From positions 1 through 37,809 of IMG/VR virus record IMGVR_UViG_3300032050_000364: a stretch of DNA of 37,809 nt, one strand, 5' to 3'. Position numbers and translations under genes: made by a program. The notes beneath the pieces were generated by a model. It did not search any database. It saw only the letters and a list, made by a program, of their open reading frames with translations, and was not told the origin of the DNA. Source of the DNA: a virus. Shown one piece after another: positions 1-9,712 of the stretch; position 1 is the stretch's first letter, and every line of letters begins with the position of its first letter.

Positions 1-2
1 AT

Positions 3-284
3 GAATTTATTTTTGAACCATTAGATGGTCCCACATTTTCCGACATTGAATCTGAAATTAGAGACTCGGTTGAACAATATATACCTGAATTAAAAATAAC
101 TAATATATCAATTAAAGCCGCTTCAGAAGGTGAAGAAGATAAAGGAACATTTATTGAAAATGATGAACGAGTATTTAGAGTACCTGGAATATCTGAAAAA
201 GAACATACCGCAAAAGTTAGGATAGATTATATTGTTACTAACGAAGCATTTAACGCGAGTGATTTCGTGATTATTAACATTTAA
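3..284 (+). CDS. 25: Baseplate wedge protein, gp25-like (5' partial)
   Basis: The gene enters from the left edge; 93 C-terminal residues are visible and end at TAA 282-284. The visible part begins EFIFEPLDGPTF, followed by a helix with the pattern I-x2-E-I-x3-V-x2-Y-I-P-E, and ends in beta strands (VRIDYIV, FVIINI). This is the layout of the GPW/gp25 family, whose members carry an FEP motif before an amphipathic helix. In T4, gp25 is a small baseplate wedge core protein that helps trigger sheath assembly. It lies 4 bases ahead of a gp6-like gene, and in contractile-tail clusters the gp25 and gp6 homologues are usual neighbours. The family call rests on motif and context; the N-terminus is not visible. 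Confidence 0.8.
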   Translation, partial: EFIFEPLDGPTFSDIESEIRDSVEQYIPELKITNISIKAASEGEEDKGTFIENDERVFRVPGISEKEHTAKVRIDYIVTNEAFNASDFVIINI

Positions 285-288
285 AATT

Positions 289-2127
289 ATGGCAAATAAA
301 AAAATATCGTATACAACTAGAGATTTCCAATCAATTAGGACTGAGTTAGTTAATTTCACTAAAATTTATTATCCTGATTTAGTTGAAAATTTTAATGACG
401 CTTCGGTATTCTCAGTATTACTTGATTTAAATGCGGCTGTTACTGACAACCTACAATTTAATATTGACAGAAGTATTCAGGAGACGGTATTACAATACGC
501 ACAACAACCATCATCAATCTTTAATATTGCAAGAACTTATGGTTTAAAAATACCAGGTCAAAGACCTTCTGTTGCATTAGTTGATTTCTCAATTACGGTA
601 CCAGCATTAGGTGATAAAGAAGATTTAAGATATTGTGGTATATTAAGAAGAGGGTCACAAGTTAATGGTGCGGGGCAGTCATTTGAAACTGTATATGATA
701 TTGATTTTGCGTCACCTACTAATTCCGAAGGTTATCCTAATAGATTAAAGATACCTAATTTTAATTCAGATAACAAGTTAGAAAATTACACTATTGTTAA
801 ACGAGAAACCGTTGTTAATGGAACCACAAAAGTATTCAAAAAAGTAATAACGGCAAATGATGTAAAACCATTTTATGAGTTATTTTTACCTGAAAAAAAT
901 GTTTTAGGTATTACAAGTGTTCTATTAAAAGACGGAACTCAATATACTAATGTACCAACACCACAAGAATTTTTAGGGTTAGATAATAGATGGTATGAGG
1001 TTAGTGCATTAGCTGAAGATAGAGTTTTTGTTGAAGACCCCACTAAAGTATCTGATAAACCTGGTATAAAGGTTGGTAAATACATACAAACAAGTACTAA
1101 ATTTATTACAGAATATACACCTGAAGGTTTCTTAAAAATGACATTTGGTGGAGGTAGTCAATCGGCGGATGAACAATTAAGAGAATTTGCTAGAAATGGA
1201 TTTAAATTAGACTTATATAAGTATTCTAATAATTTAGCGTTAGGAAGTACTTTAAAAGGTAACTCAACTTTGTTTATACAATATAGAGTTGGTGGTGGAA
1301 CTGGTAGTAATTTAGGTGTTAATGTTATTACTCAAATTGGAACTGTTTCTTTCTTTGTAAATGGACCTTCACAATCATTTAATACTACGGTAGTTAATTC
1401 ACTAAGTTGTACTAATGTTACTGCTGCAATTGGAGGCGCTAATTTCCCAACAATGGAGGAGGTTAGAAATTTGGTCGGATTTAACTTTTCATCTCAAAAA
1501 AGAGCCGTAACGGTTAACGATTATGATTCATTAATTAGAACAATGCCTTCACAGTTTGGGGCACCTGCTAAAGTTGCCATCACAGAAGAAAATAATAAAA
1601 TAAAAATACAAATGTTGGCGTATGATGAGTCAGGTAGTCTGACTGAAATCCTATCAAATACGTTAAAAAATAATGTTGCCAATTACCTTTCAAATTATAG
1701 AATGATTAATGACTATATTTCTGTTGAATCTGCTAATGTTATTGATTTAGCTTTAAACATTGATGTGGTGTTGGATAACAGTCAGACTCAGGGAGCCGTT
1801 ATTTCACAAATAATTAATTTAGTTTCTGATTATTTTGACCCAATTAATTTACAAATGGGTCAAAATGTTAATATATCTGAAATTAGAAAAGAGATTCAAA
1901 ATCAAAATGGGGTTATTAGTGTATCTGACATTAAAGTCTTTAATAAGGTTGGTGGACAATATTCATCATCCCAAACATCCCAAAGATATATTGATAGCAC
2001 AACTAAAGAGATTGAATTAATTGATGACACAATATTTGCGGAACCCAATCAAACTTACCAAATCAGGTACGCAAATAAAGACATTAATGTTAGAGTTAAA
2101 AATCTATCTACCGTTAATTTCAGTTGA
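289..2127 (+). CDS. 6: Baseplate wedge protein, gp6/J-like
   Basis: A 612-residue protein, close to T4 gp6 (660 residues). It begins MANKKISYTTRDFQSIRTEL, typical of gp6/baseplate J-like proteins, in which an early 'Y..RDF..I...L' helix precedes a mixed alpha/beta core. The C-terminal third (about residues 395-610) has the pattern RAVTVNDYDSLIR...LSNYRMINDYISVE...LNIDVVLD, matching the J-like end domain that dimerises in the wedge. In T4, gp6 forms the iris ring that holds the wedges together and transmits the contraction signal. The start is the first ATG after the gp25-like gene, preceded by an A/T-rich leader without a Shine-Dalgarno sequence. The gene ends in TGA, followed directly by TAA. 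No frameshift or missing segment is seen. Confidence 0.85.
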   Translation: MANKKISYTTRDFQSIRTELVNFTKIYYPDLVENFNDASVFSVLLDLNAAVTDNLQFNIDRSIQETVLQYAQQPSSIFNIARTYGLKIPGQRPSVALVDFSITVPALGDKEDLRYCGILRRGSQVNGAGQSFETVYDIDFASPTNSEGYPNRLKIPNFNSDNKLENYTIVKRETVVNGTTKVFKKVITANDVKPFYELFLPEKNVLGITSVLLKDGTQYTNVPTPQEFLGLDNRWYEVSALAEDRVFVEDPTKVSDKPGIKVGKYIQTSTKFITEYTPEGFLKMTFGGGSQSADEQLREFARNGFKLDLYKYSNNLALGSTLKGNSTLFIQYRVGGGTGSNLGVNVITQIGTVSFFVNGPSQSFNTTVVNSLSCTNVTAAIGGANFPTMEEVRNLVGFNFSSQKRAVTVNDYDSLIRTMPSQFGAPAKVAITEENNKIKIQMLAYDESGSLTEILSNTLKNNVANYLSNYRMINDYISVESANVIDLALNIDVVLDNSQTQGAVISQIINLVSDYFDPINLQMGQNVNISEIRKEIQNQNGVISVSDIKVFNKVGGQYSSSQTSQRYIDSTTKEIELIDDTIFAEPNQTYQIRYANKDINVRVKNLSTVNFS

Positions 2128-2197
2128 TAATTTATTTTTATTCATAATCATCTATTTTTAAAAATAGTATATAAACTATTTATGTTAAAAGATTATT
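2128..2197 (+). promoter_or_regulatory. Intergenic region with two overlapping inverted repeats
   Basis: This 70-base spacer precedes the 1631-aa gene. It contains the perfect palindrome CTATTTTTAAAAATAG at 2152-2167. Overlapping it is a second inverted repeat, AAATAGT at 2162-2168 and ACTATTT at 2175-2181 with a 6-base loop. The two cannot fold at once. Possible roles are an operator, a weak terminator for the gp6-like gene, or a structured leader. The high A+T content raises the chance of coincidental palindromes, so the function is open. Confidence 0.35.
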
Positions 2198-5100
2198 ATG
2201 TCAAATTCTTATAGGATAAGAACAACACCTGGGGTAGATAAATCAATTAAAGTATTAATAGACCAAGAATTTGAGTATCTTGAGATATTATCTCTTAAAA
2301 TATTAAAAGACCAAATCTACACAAGACAGTGCTCAGATTATGGTGTGGTTATTGGTCGTATTAGCGTTAATAATGGTCTTGGAATTCCTAATGCGAAGTT
2401 ATCTGTTTTTATTCCTTTAAGCGAAGAGGATTCAACAAATCCAATAATATCAGAAATTTACCCATATAAAACTGTTACAGACCAAAATGAAGATGGGTAT
2501 AGATATAATTTATTACCATATATACCATCATATAACGGACACGTACCTACAGGAACATTTTTTGAAAGGGATGATGTTATTTTAGACCAAACATTAATTG
2601 AAGTTTATGACAAATATTATAAGTACACCACAACAACTAATGATAGTGGTGACTTTATGATATTCGGTGTTCCCACTGGTGAACAAACTATTTTTGTTGA
2701 TATTGATTTGTCCGATATTGGTGAGTTTTCTCTATCACCAAAAGATTTAATAGACATGGGGGTTACTACTGAGGCAATGGTTGATGGATTTAATTTTAAA
2801 GCGTCAACCAATTTAAATTCACTACCTCAGATAGTTTCATTTTCACGAAACATTCAAGTAGAGCCATTATGGGGGGAGCCTGAAATATGTAATATAGGTA
2901 TAACTAGAACTGATTTTGATATAACTAGGGAAACTAATGTACAAATAACACCATCGGCTATTTTTATGGGTTCAGTAATTTCTGATGTTGATATGTCCGC
3001 AATTAAAACGGGGTGTAAAGTTAATAAAAAAATGGGGAATCAATGTTCTCTAATAACAGGTCCTGGTCAAATTAAAAGTATCAGACAAACGATTAATGTT
3101 GATAATCAGGGTAGACCTTTATTAGAGGAATTTGAATTAGAAAATGGTGGTCAAGTTATAGACGAAAATGGTGCTTGGGTTGTGAACGTACCAATGAATC
3201 TTAATTATGTTACAACAAATGAATTTGGTGAACAAGTATTATCTGACGATGTGAATGTAGGTGTACCTACTAAAGGAAAATATAGATTTAAAGTTAAATA
3301 TAATCAGCCACCATCCTTAGACGTTTCAATAAAAAGAGGGTATTTTTTAGTACCTAATATACGAGAATACGGGTGGACAAGTTATATTACAACACCAAAC
3401 GCCTCGGATGTCCAAAGGTCATACGCATTTACCACAAATTGGGATGATTACGGAGATAATATGACAGCATTTGGTCAACAAATGATTAATGATGCGATTA
3501 ATTGTGAGGATAAGTTTTATGAGATGAGGTATAATAAAGTATATACCGTATCAAGTCATATAACTGAATATAGAAAAGGTAAATCTAAAAAACGATTTAT
3601 AGCTATTAAACAAATAACTGACGATAAATGTGATTCGGAGGTAGTTAGATTTCCAACCAATGACGCTCAATATGACCCTAATGCTAATTTTACATTATAC
3701 TCAATTATGATGGGGTTTTTATTACCATTTATGTTGATTATGTTAATTGTAATGCATGTTTTAGCGTTTATTGCTTGTTTTGTACTAGCTATTATTGCAA
3801 CAGTTTTTGTTGTTATTGGTGGTATTATCTATCTAATTGGGTTGGCTATTGGTTTAATACCAGGTGCTGGTGATTTTGCTGATAAAATAAAGAATGCTGG
3901 AAATGCTTTGATTGAAGCGGGTAATTCCTTGGGTGATTTATGTTATTCATTTAAAATGAGATTTTGTCTTTTAACTTATCCTGATTGTGAACGTTGTGAT
4001 AAAAATCCTGACGTTAGTTCAGAGCCATCAACACCACCCTCAAATCCTACGGTAGATTCTCTTAATGAGACTAATGCTGGTTTAGGTAGTGCAGGTGTTC
4101 TTAGTAGTTTTTATGATGCGGGTCAATATAATTGTAATTCTCCTTATGAAAATAAAACTGGCCAAATTTTGGCAGGACTTTCAGATACCTCAATTACAAA
4201 TAAATCACAAGGGTTAATTAATTTAGTTACTATACCACCATCATACTTATTTAGTTCAAGTTTAACTTTGGCGAATAGAATGAATTTATTTAATACTAAG
4301 GGTAAATATTTTGACCCAACGATATCACCAGGTGGAGGGGTTAATCAAATTAAAGTAACCTTTGATACTAATATCAATAACCCCAACACTACTTGGCATT
4401 TAGATAATGTGGTTTGTTTAGTTGTAGATGATAAAAACATCAGCAAGTTCCAAGTAGGAAAAGTATTAACATTTAATAACCCTACAATATCTAATGACCC
4501 AAATTTAACGGGTTCAACTTTAAATATTTATAGTAATAATGCGATAACAGGAACAACGATAGGTACCCCTACAGCATTTTCAAATATTAATCAATATAAT
4601 AGAGTTGTTGAATACGCATCACCCTCAAACACTGGTAATTTATCGGTAACCTATACATTAACCGCATTTACTGAAGATGTGTTATATGCTAAATATCCTA
4701 TGGATATTGAGTATTTCCAAGTTTTACAAATAAAAAAAGTATCCAACTTTATTACGGATTCTACCAATTTATTACCTGATTCATTACCTGAACGTTTTAT
4801 TAAGAACCCTGCGTATTATTTAACAATTGATGATGATAATTGTATGATTCCCGATACTTTGTCACCTGTATCTTGTTATTCGGGGTATAATGAACAAAAT
4901 ATTATATTTTTAGTTAGAGGAGTTGACCCAAATACAACTAAAACAAAATGTAGATATGATTTAAGTAAACTTTATGGTTATTCGTCATTTGGAAATGCGA
5001 GTTCTATTGTTGAGGGTGACTTCTATCTTAATATACCAATACAAGGTAAATTAAGGAATGTTAAACACGATTCACCGTTGATTATATCTAATAGTTATGC

Positions 5101-7093
5101 AACCGACGCATACTCAGGACAAAAATTATTTTATGACTCTTACCAATTTTTACCTGGAGGACAGTTCAGTGCATTTACAAGTACGATGACTAAGTATTAT
5201 TCAAACCTTGATGAAGCGTCTCAACCATTAACACCAACAAACTCAACATTAATTTCACCTAATAATGGGTTAAGTGTTAATCCATTAAATGAAATGACTA
5301 AAGAATGGAATAACTCAACAATACTTGGACCATCTTGTACAGGGTTTACACCGACATTTAACTCATCAGTTGTTCAGAACAGAGGATACCTAATTAATGA
5401 ACAAGTTGAGGGTGGCTCACTACTTTATTTAGACGCTACAATCCCATTAATACCTGTGGCAAACCCAACATCAACCTCACAAGTATACTCAACAATATAC
5501 CCAACAACATTAACAACTAGTTTTACATTAGGACCATCTGGTAGACAGATGGTTATGAGGTCTGACAGATTACCCTCTTCTACAACAACTCAAAGTAATT
5601 TAACAAATCAATATGTTCTTTTTGAAAATGGTAGTTTGGTTGTTTATGGTTTTGATTCTGGTGGTGTGTTAACCACTTTTGATATTACTAATTCACTATA
5701 TACTGATGGTGGTGGTCAAGATTTATCTGATGATGGGTGGGGTAATATTGTTGGTAATGATATTTTAGGTTCTTTTGAATGTGAAAATATGGTTCCTTTA
5801 GGTTGTTATAGTGAGAGTGATGGTCAAATAACCATAGCACCTCCTGGTGATAATTGTTATACCACATTAGGGCAACCAACTATGGAAGATGGTTGTTATG
5901 TTTTCCTTAGAACACCTTTGCTTTCATTACCTATAGATTTATTTTATATGGTTGAATGGTTTGCTAGAAATACAACTATGTATGGTGTATGTCAAAACGT
6001 ATTTGGTCATGTATTCACAAACAATTGGGTGAATGGTGTTTTATATCACTTCCCGTTTAAAAATAATACATTTTTTGATAATAATAATGACCCATACGCT
6101 GTTTATTGTACTGATGTAATATACTTAGACCAAACTAATAATAATTTCTTTTATAGAAGTGCACCATACACTTACACTAATAAGTTTATAGGTAGAGAGG
6201 CACCTGACTATAATGAATACAAAGGTAACGTTGTTAATATGATGTTCCCTACCACAATTATGGATTTAGGACCTAAACAAAAATATTTACAAGAAGTATC
6301 AATTACAAATGAGTATGACGGTTATATTTTAAATAGATTATCACCCACAACATTTAATGATATTAGCGATTTATTAACTTTGTTAGTTGTAGCTAGATTA
6401 GTTAATACACTTAATTTTGGTGGTGTATTGTCTTATTTTAAAAGGGATAATGATTTTGTTGACGGTGATTATGCTCAATTAATAGCCACTAACTCTCAGT
6501 TTGGGGTGTATCCGTTTGAACAAGGGTATTATGGTGGTAATGATATTTATTCATATTCTCAAATTTTTGGAGTTAATAATGTTATTGGTGTGTTCTTTAA
6601 ATCTAATTTGCAGGCTAGAGATTATATCACACCTAAAAGAAATATTTATTCGGGTATAGGTCCTTTTAGTACAATAAATTGTGCTCTTGAAGACATTCCT
6701 GTTTTTAGTCAAAGAGTACCATTCTACATGTGGTCTATTGCGAATAAACCAACAATATTTGGAGGACAAATAAATAATTGGGATACCAATTTAAATTTTT
6801 CAACTGAATTATTTTCTCACAGATATCAAGACTTAGATAGATTATTACAATCGTCTAGATATTTTAGACCTAATAATTTTAACCAAACTGATTATTTTAA
6901 AGGATATATATATGCGGTGAATTCTTCAGGTAACATTGACGCTGATGTCTCTTATTGGTACAAACCAACGGCACCTCAACAATCAATTTTAATGGGAGCT
7001 CCTTTTTATTTTTATTTTGGTTTAAGACAAGGTAGAACGGCCTTTGATAAATTTGCAGAATCTTGGGTAGATTTTGATGATATAACATATTAA
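2198..7093 (+). CDS. Large putative baseplate/tail protein with internal hydrophobic segment
   Basis: A 1631-residue protein of unrecognised overall family, placed directly after the gp6-like gene, so probably a baseplate or tail-periphery component. Residues about 45-180 resemble a carboxypeptidase-regulatory-like beta-sandwich: G-x-I-S-V-N-N-G-L-G-I-P-N-A near the start, and T-x-N-D-S-G-D-F-M-I-F-G-V-P-T-G later, with an insertion between. Residues about 500-557 are strongly hydrophobic (for example MMGFLLPFMLIMLIVM, then FVLAIIATVFVVIGGIIYLI). A Gly/Ala-rich amphipathic stretch and a Cys cluster (CLLTYPDCERC) follow. The rest is Ser/Thr/Asn/Tyr-rich and beta-type, as in virion proteins. 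A transmembrane-type block inside a tail protein is unusual. The gene ends in a TAATG overlap with the next gene, suggesting coupled translation. The structural role is inferred from context; no enzyme motif was seen. Confidence 0.7.
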   Translation: MSNSYRIRTTPGVDKSIKVLIDQEFEYLEILSLKILKDQIYTRQCSDYGVVIGRISVNNGLGIPNAKLSVFIPLSEEDSTNPIISEIYPYKTVTDQNEDGYRYNLLPYIPSYNGHVPTGTFFERDDVILDQTLIEVYDKYYKYTTTTNDSGDFMIFGVPTGEQTIFVDIDLSDIGEFSLSPKDLIDMGVTTEAMVDGFNFKASTNLNSLPQIVSFSRNIQVEPLWGEPEICNIGITRTDFDITRETNVQITPSAIFMGSVISDVDMSAIKTGCKVNKKMGNQCSLITGPGQIKSIRQTINVDNQGRPLLEEFELENGGQVIDENGAWVVNVPMNLNYVTTNEFGEQVLSDDVNVGVPTKGKYRFKVKYNQPPSLDVSIKRGYFLVPNIREYGWTSYITTPNASDVQRSYAFTTNWDDYGDNMTAFGQQMINDAINCEDKFYEMRYNKVYTVSSHITEYRKGKSKKRFIAIKQITDDKCDSEVVRFPTNDAQYDPNANFTLYSIMMGFLLPFMLIMLIVMHVLAFIACFVLAIIATVFVVIGGIIYLIGLAIGLIPGAGDFADKIKNAGNALIEAGNSLGDLCYSFKMRFCLLTYPDCERCDKNPDVSSEPSTPPSNPTVDSLNETNAGLGSAGVLSSFYDAGQYNCNSPYENKTGQILAGLSDTSITNKSQGLINLVTIPPSYLFSSSLTLANRMNLFNTKGKYFDPTISPGGGVNQIKVTFDTNINNPNTTWHLDNVVCLVVDDKNISKFQVGKVLTFNNPTISNDPNLTGSTLNIYSNNAITGTTIGTPTAFSNINQYNRVVEYASPSNTGNLSVTYTLTAFTEDVLYAKYPMDIEYFQVLQIKKVSNFITDSTNLLPDSLPERFIKNPAYYLTIDDDNCMIPDTLSPVSCYSGYNEQNIIFLVRGVDPNTTKTKCRYDLSKLYGYSSFGNASSIVEGDFYLNIPIQGKLRNVKHDSPLIISNSYATDAYSGQKLFYDSYQFLPGGQFSAFTSTMTKYYSNLDEASQPLTPTNSTLISPNNGLSVNPLNEMTKEWNNSTILGPSCTGFTPTFNSSVVQNRGYLINEQVEGGSLLYLDATIPLIPVANPTSTSQVYSTIYPTTLTTSFTLGPSGRQMVMRSDRLPSSTTTQSNLTNQYVLFENGSLVVYGFDSGGVLTTFDITNSLYTDGGGQDLSDDGWGNIVGNDILGSFECENMVPLGCYSESDGQITIAPPGDNCYTTLGQPTMEDGCYVFLRTPLLSLPIDLFYMVEWFARNTTMYGVCQNVFGHVFTNNWVNGVLYHFPFKNNTFFDNNNDPYAVYCTDVIYLDQTNNNFFYRSAPYTYTNKFIGREAPDYNEYKGNVVNMMFPTTIMDLGPKQKYLQEVSITNEYDGYILNRLSPTTFNDISDLLTLLVVARLVNTLNFGGVLSYFKRDNDFVDGDYAQLIATNSQFGVYPFEQGYYGGNDIYSYSQIFGVNNVIGVFFKSNLQARDYITPKRNIYSGIGPFSTINCALEDIPVFSQRVPFYMWSIANKPTIFGGQINNWDTNLNFSTELFSHRYQDLDRLLQSSRYFRPNNFNQTDYFKGYIYAVNSSGNIDADVSYWYKPTAPQQSILMGAPFYFYFGLRQGRTAFDKFAESWVDFDDITY

Positions 7094-8904
7094 TGAGTAG
7101 TAGAATAGAAGATAGAGTAGTATTGGGGTCTTTAAGGTACAAGTCAGCACCTAATAGCAACTTATTATTTCAAGTACCGTTAGTACAGACGGTTAAAGAA
7201 AATATTGAATTTGATAGAACTATCAATTTTGATTTACAACAGTTATATGATGACGAAAGACAAAGGTCAACAATATTCAGACCTATCGCTAAATTATCAT
7301 TATTGTTTGATAACAAATATTCTGGTGTTACATCATATTATCCATATAAATCATCATTGTATTATGAAAATGTACAATCATTAGTTACGAATATTTGTAC
7401 ATTAAGCTCAATAAGTCTTTATTCGGGATATCCTCAATATTATGAATTTGATTTTATGAGGATTGATAATGATATCTCAGGTTATACTTCTCCTGATGTT
7501 ACCAATAACATACATAAATTTTTTATTAATAAAAGTGCTGACACATATAATTGGTCCATTAACATGAGTTATGCGTATGATAACATTAAAAATAAACAAA
7601 TGTCCGCATTTGATAAAGATTCTAACACTACTTTAAATTGGGTGGCATCTGATGGAATACCATTTGTTGTTTATAGAACCATGGACCAAAATCAGACAGT
7701 TATTTCATTTAGGTGCCCTATAACTCACGGACTTTCAGTTGGGGAATATGTTAAATTAAGTATTGATTATTTAGGTCAAGATACGTTCCAAGTATATTCG
7801 TTAGGTGACCCATACTATGGGACTGATGAATATATTTTTAATATTTATGATATTGGATTTACAGGTACCACATTTGTAAGTGGTGTGACGGGTACTTTTA
7901 AAAGAATAATTGATATTAATAATAGTGGTGATACTATTTCGGAATATTATGTTAGAAGACATAAAATTTTAACTGAAAGTGATGATTTAGTATTAGGTAA
8001 ATCAGGATTTGAGCAACAGATATTTAAACAACAAAAAAAGAATGAAAGGGCAACCTATACACCAAATAAACAAAGTAGAATATCATTAAAAAATGGTAAT
8101 ACTGTGTATACGGCCTCATTTAATGAAGACATTGACATTTCATCATTAAGAGATAATCAAAATAGACCCTTAAGTGAATTATTTTACACTATAGTGTGGA
8201 AAGGTTATATGGGTTGGACTTTTGGTTTGTTAAGACCTGGTGGTGGTTATTATGGATTAAAACAAGGATGGGAATTTAATATACAACCATTAAGTACCAA
8301 CCCTAACGCACCTAATAATTGGTGGGCTAATTCTAACACGAATTCAGATGCGGGATTTTCGGTTTTAAATTATACAACTACATTAGGAATACCTGGAAAA
8401 CCATTTACATATATAAGACCAGTACAAAAGGGAGATATAGTTTTAGGAGATTACTGTGAGTGGAATAACTCGGAACAAACTGAAAGAGTTATTTCTGATT
8501 TATATCATAAATTTAGGTTTAATCCTTATTATTTTAATATTGGACTAACTCCTGACTCAAACCCATTTGGTGATAATTGTCGTGGTTACTATTATAAGCC
8601 ACACTATCCTTTAAAAATAAGGGCGTTCTCTAATTATCTTGAAGAAGCTGATAGCCAAAATGTTGTAGGTATACCTGATTATGCTTATTACTCTACGACA
8701 GTTAACCAATTTATTTGGAGGGATTTATACCCATATGGGTTTATTGACACTGAAAATGTTGGGGTTAATTATCCATATTTAAATAACGCCCACTACCCAT
8801 ATAGAGATATTATTTTCAGATTAATTAGTGAAGGGGATACTTATGATTATGGGATAACAAATAATACCGTAGTTGCGGAACCAACTGTTGACGATTGTGA
8901 ATAA
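7093..8904 (+). CDS. Putative tail/baseplate structural protein, unknown family
   Basis: A 603-residue protein starting at the ATG of a TAATG overlap with the preceding gene. I do not recognise the family. It begins MSSRIEDRVVLGSLRYKSAP and is rich in Tyr, Asn, Ser and aromatic residues, with no signal peptide, membrane segment or catalytic motif. A central stretch (about residues 365-405) has many Trp, Gly and Tyr residues (WKGYMGWTFGLLRPGGGYYG). This composition and its position between baseplate-type genes favour a virion protein, such as a baseplate or fibre-attachment component. The last bases overlap the next gene's likely GTG start. The function is inferred from context only. Confidence 0.7.
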   Translation: MSSRIEDRVVLGSLRYKSAPNSNLLFQVPLVQTVKENIEFDRTINFDLQQLYDDERQRSTIFRPIAKLSLLFDNKYSGVTSYYPYKSSLYYENVQSLVTNICTLSSISLYSGYPQYYEFDFMRIDNDISGYTSPDVTNNIHKFFINKSADTYNWSINMSYAYDNIKNKQMSAFDKDSNTTLNWVASDGIPFVVYRTMDQNQTVISFRCPITHGLSVGEYVKLSIDYLGQDTFQVYSLGDPYYGTDEYIFNIYDIGFTGTTFVSGVTGTFKRIIDINNSGDTISEYYVRRHKILTESDDLVLGKSGFEQQIFKQQKKNERATYTPNKQSRISLKNGNTVYTASFNEDIDISSLRDNQNRPLSELFYTIVWKGYMGWTFGLLRPGGGYYGLKQGWEFNIQPLSTNPNAPNNWWANSNTNSDAGFSVLNYTTTLGIPGKPFTYIRPVQKGDIVLGDYCEWNNSEQTERVISDLYHKFRFNPYYFNIGLTPDSNPFGDNCRGYYYKPHYPLKIRAFSNYLEEADSQNVVGIPDYAYYSTTVNQFIWRDLYPYGFIDTENVGVNYPYLNNAHYPYRDIIFRLISEGDTYDYGITNNTVVAEPTVDDCE

Positions 8905-9712
8905 TAAATATAAATTTACTGTACCAGGGACTAATCAAAGTATATCTATTCCCATAGAAATCCAATGGGATTTTTTAGGGAGAGACGATAGTATTGATGT
9001 ATATCAAGAAGATGTATTAAGAGTTATTGCGGGTTTACCTGAAGACTTTGAGGTTTTAAGGTTTGCTCATGACTCTTATACTAATAAAGAAATAACTTTG
9101 ATAGATTATGAGTTTTATTTTTATTCTGGAGTCCCATCAAACGTTACCGCATCAACAATAACTGATTGGGGAAATAGTTATATATCTGAAGGATTTACAG
9201 GTCAAGAGTTATATTACAAAGCAAAACCTTTTATTAAATCATTCTTCAAATTAGATTTTTATGATACGACCGATAGTGTAAAACAAGTTAATTGCTTCAC
9301 AATAATTTTACCTGCTTATAATGGTATTTTTGAAAAAATAAATATATCACCAACACTAACAAATGTTAATGTTGATAAACCTAAATTCTTATTAGATTAT
9401 ATACCATCACCAAGTAAACCGTCAAAAAAAGAAGGGTTTTTTATTTATTGGTTAAAATCAAAAACATTTGTGGATTTAGATACTTTTTATATGAGTGTTA
9501 AATTTTTTGATGCTAAGCAAGGTGTTTATGTAAGAATGATGACAGTTCCACAATCTTCACTACCTAATAAATTTGTATTTAATAATGATGATTATTTCTA
9601 TAATAAAGTAGTCCTAAATTATAATACTAAAACGTATATGATTTATGATTATTTAGGAACTAGAGTGGGTGTTGGTAACCCAATAAAATGGTATGAATAT
9701 GTTAACCCATAA
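8897..9712 (+). CDS. Putative tail structural protein, unknown family
   Basis: A protein of about 271 residues if it starts at GTG 8897 (VNNKYKFTVPG). An in-frame TTG at 8873 would add 8 residues. I prefer GTG 8897 because it gives a compact 8-base overlap with the end of the upstream gene (GTGAATAATAA), like other junctions here. The protein looks like a single beta-rich domain: SIPIEIQWDFLGRDD near the start, a central segment on 'intention' of virion type (LDFYDTTDSVKQVNCFTIIL), and an aromatic C-terminus ending NPIKWYEYVNP. No family, membrane segment or catalytic motif is recognised. It joins the next gene by TAATG at 9710-9714, so it probably belongs to the same assembly module. Confidence 0.65.
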   Translation: MNNKYKFTVPGTNQSISIPIEIQWDFLGRDDSIDVYQEDVLRVIAGLPEDFEVLRFAHDSYTNKEITLIDYEFYFYSGVPSNVTASTITDWGNSYISEGFTGQELYYKAKPFIKSFFKLDFYDTTDSVKQVNCFTIILPAYNGIFEKINISPTLTNVNVDKPKFLLDYIPSPSKPSKKEGFFIYWLKSKTFVDLDTFYMSVKFFDAKQGVYVRMMTVPQSSLPNKFVFNNDDYFYNKVVLNYNTKTYMIYDYLGTRVGVGNPIKWYEYVNP

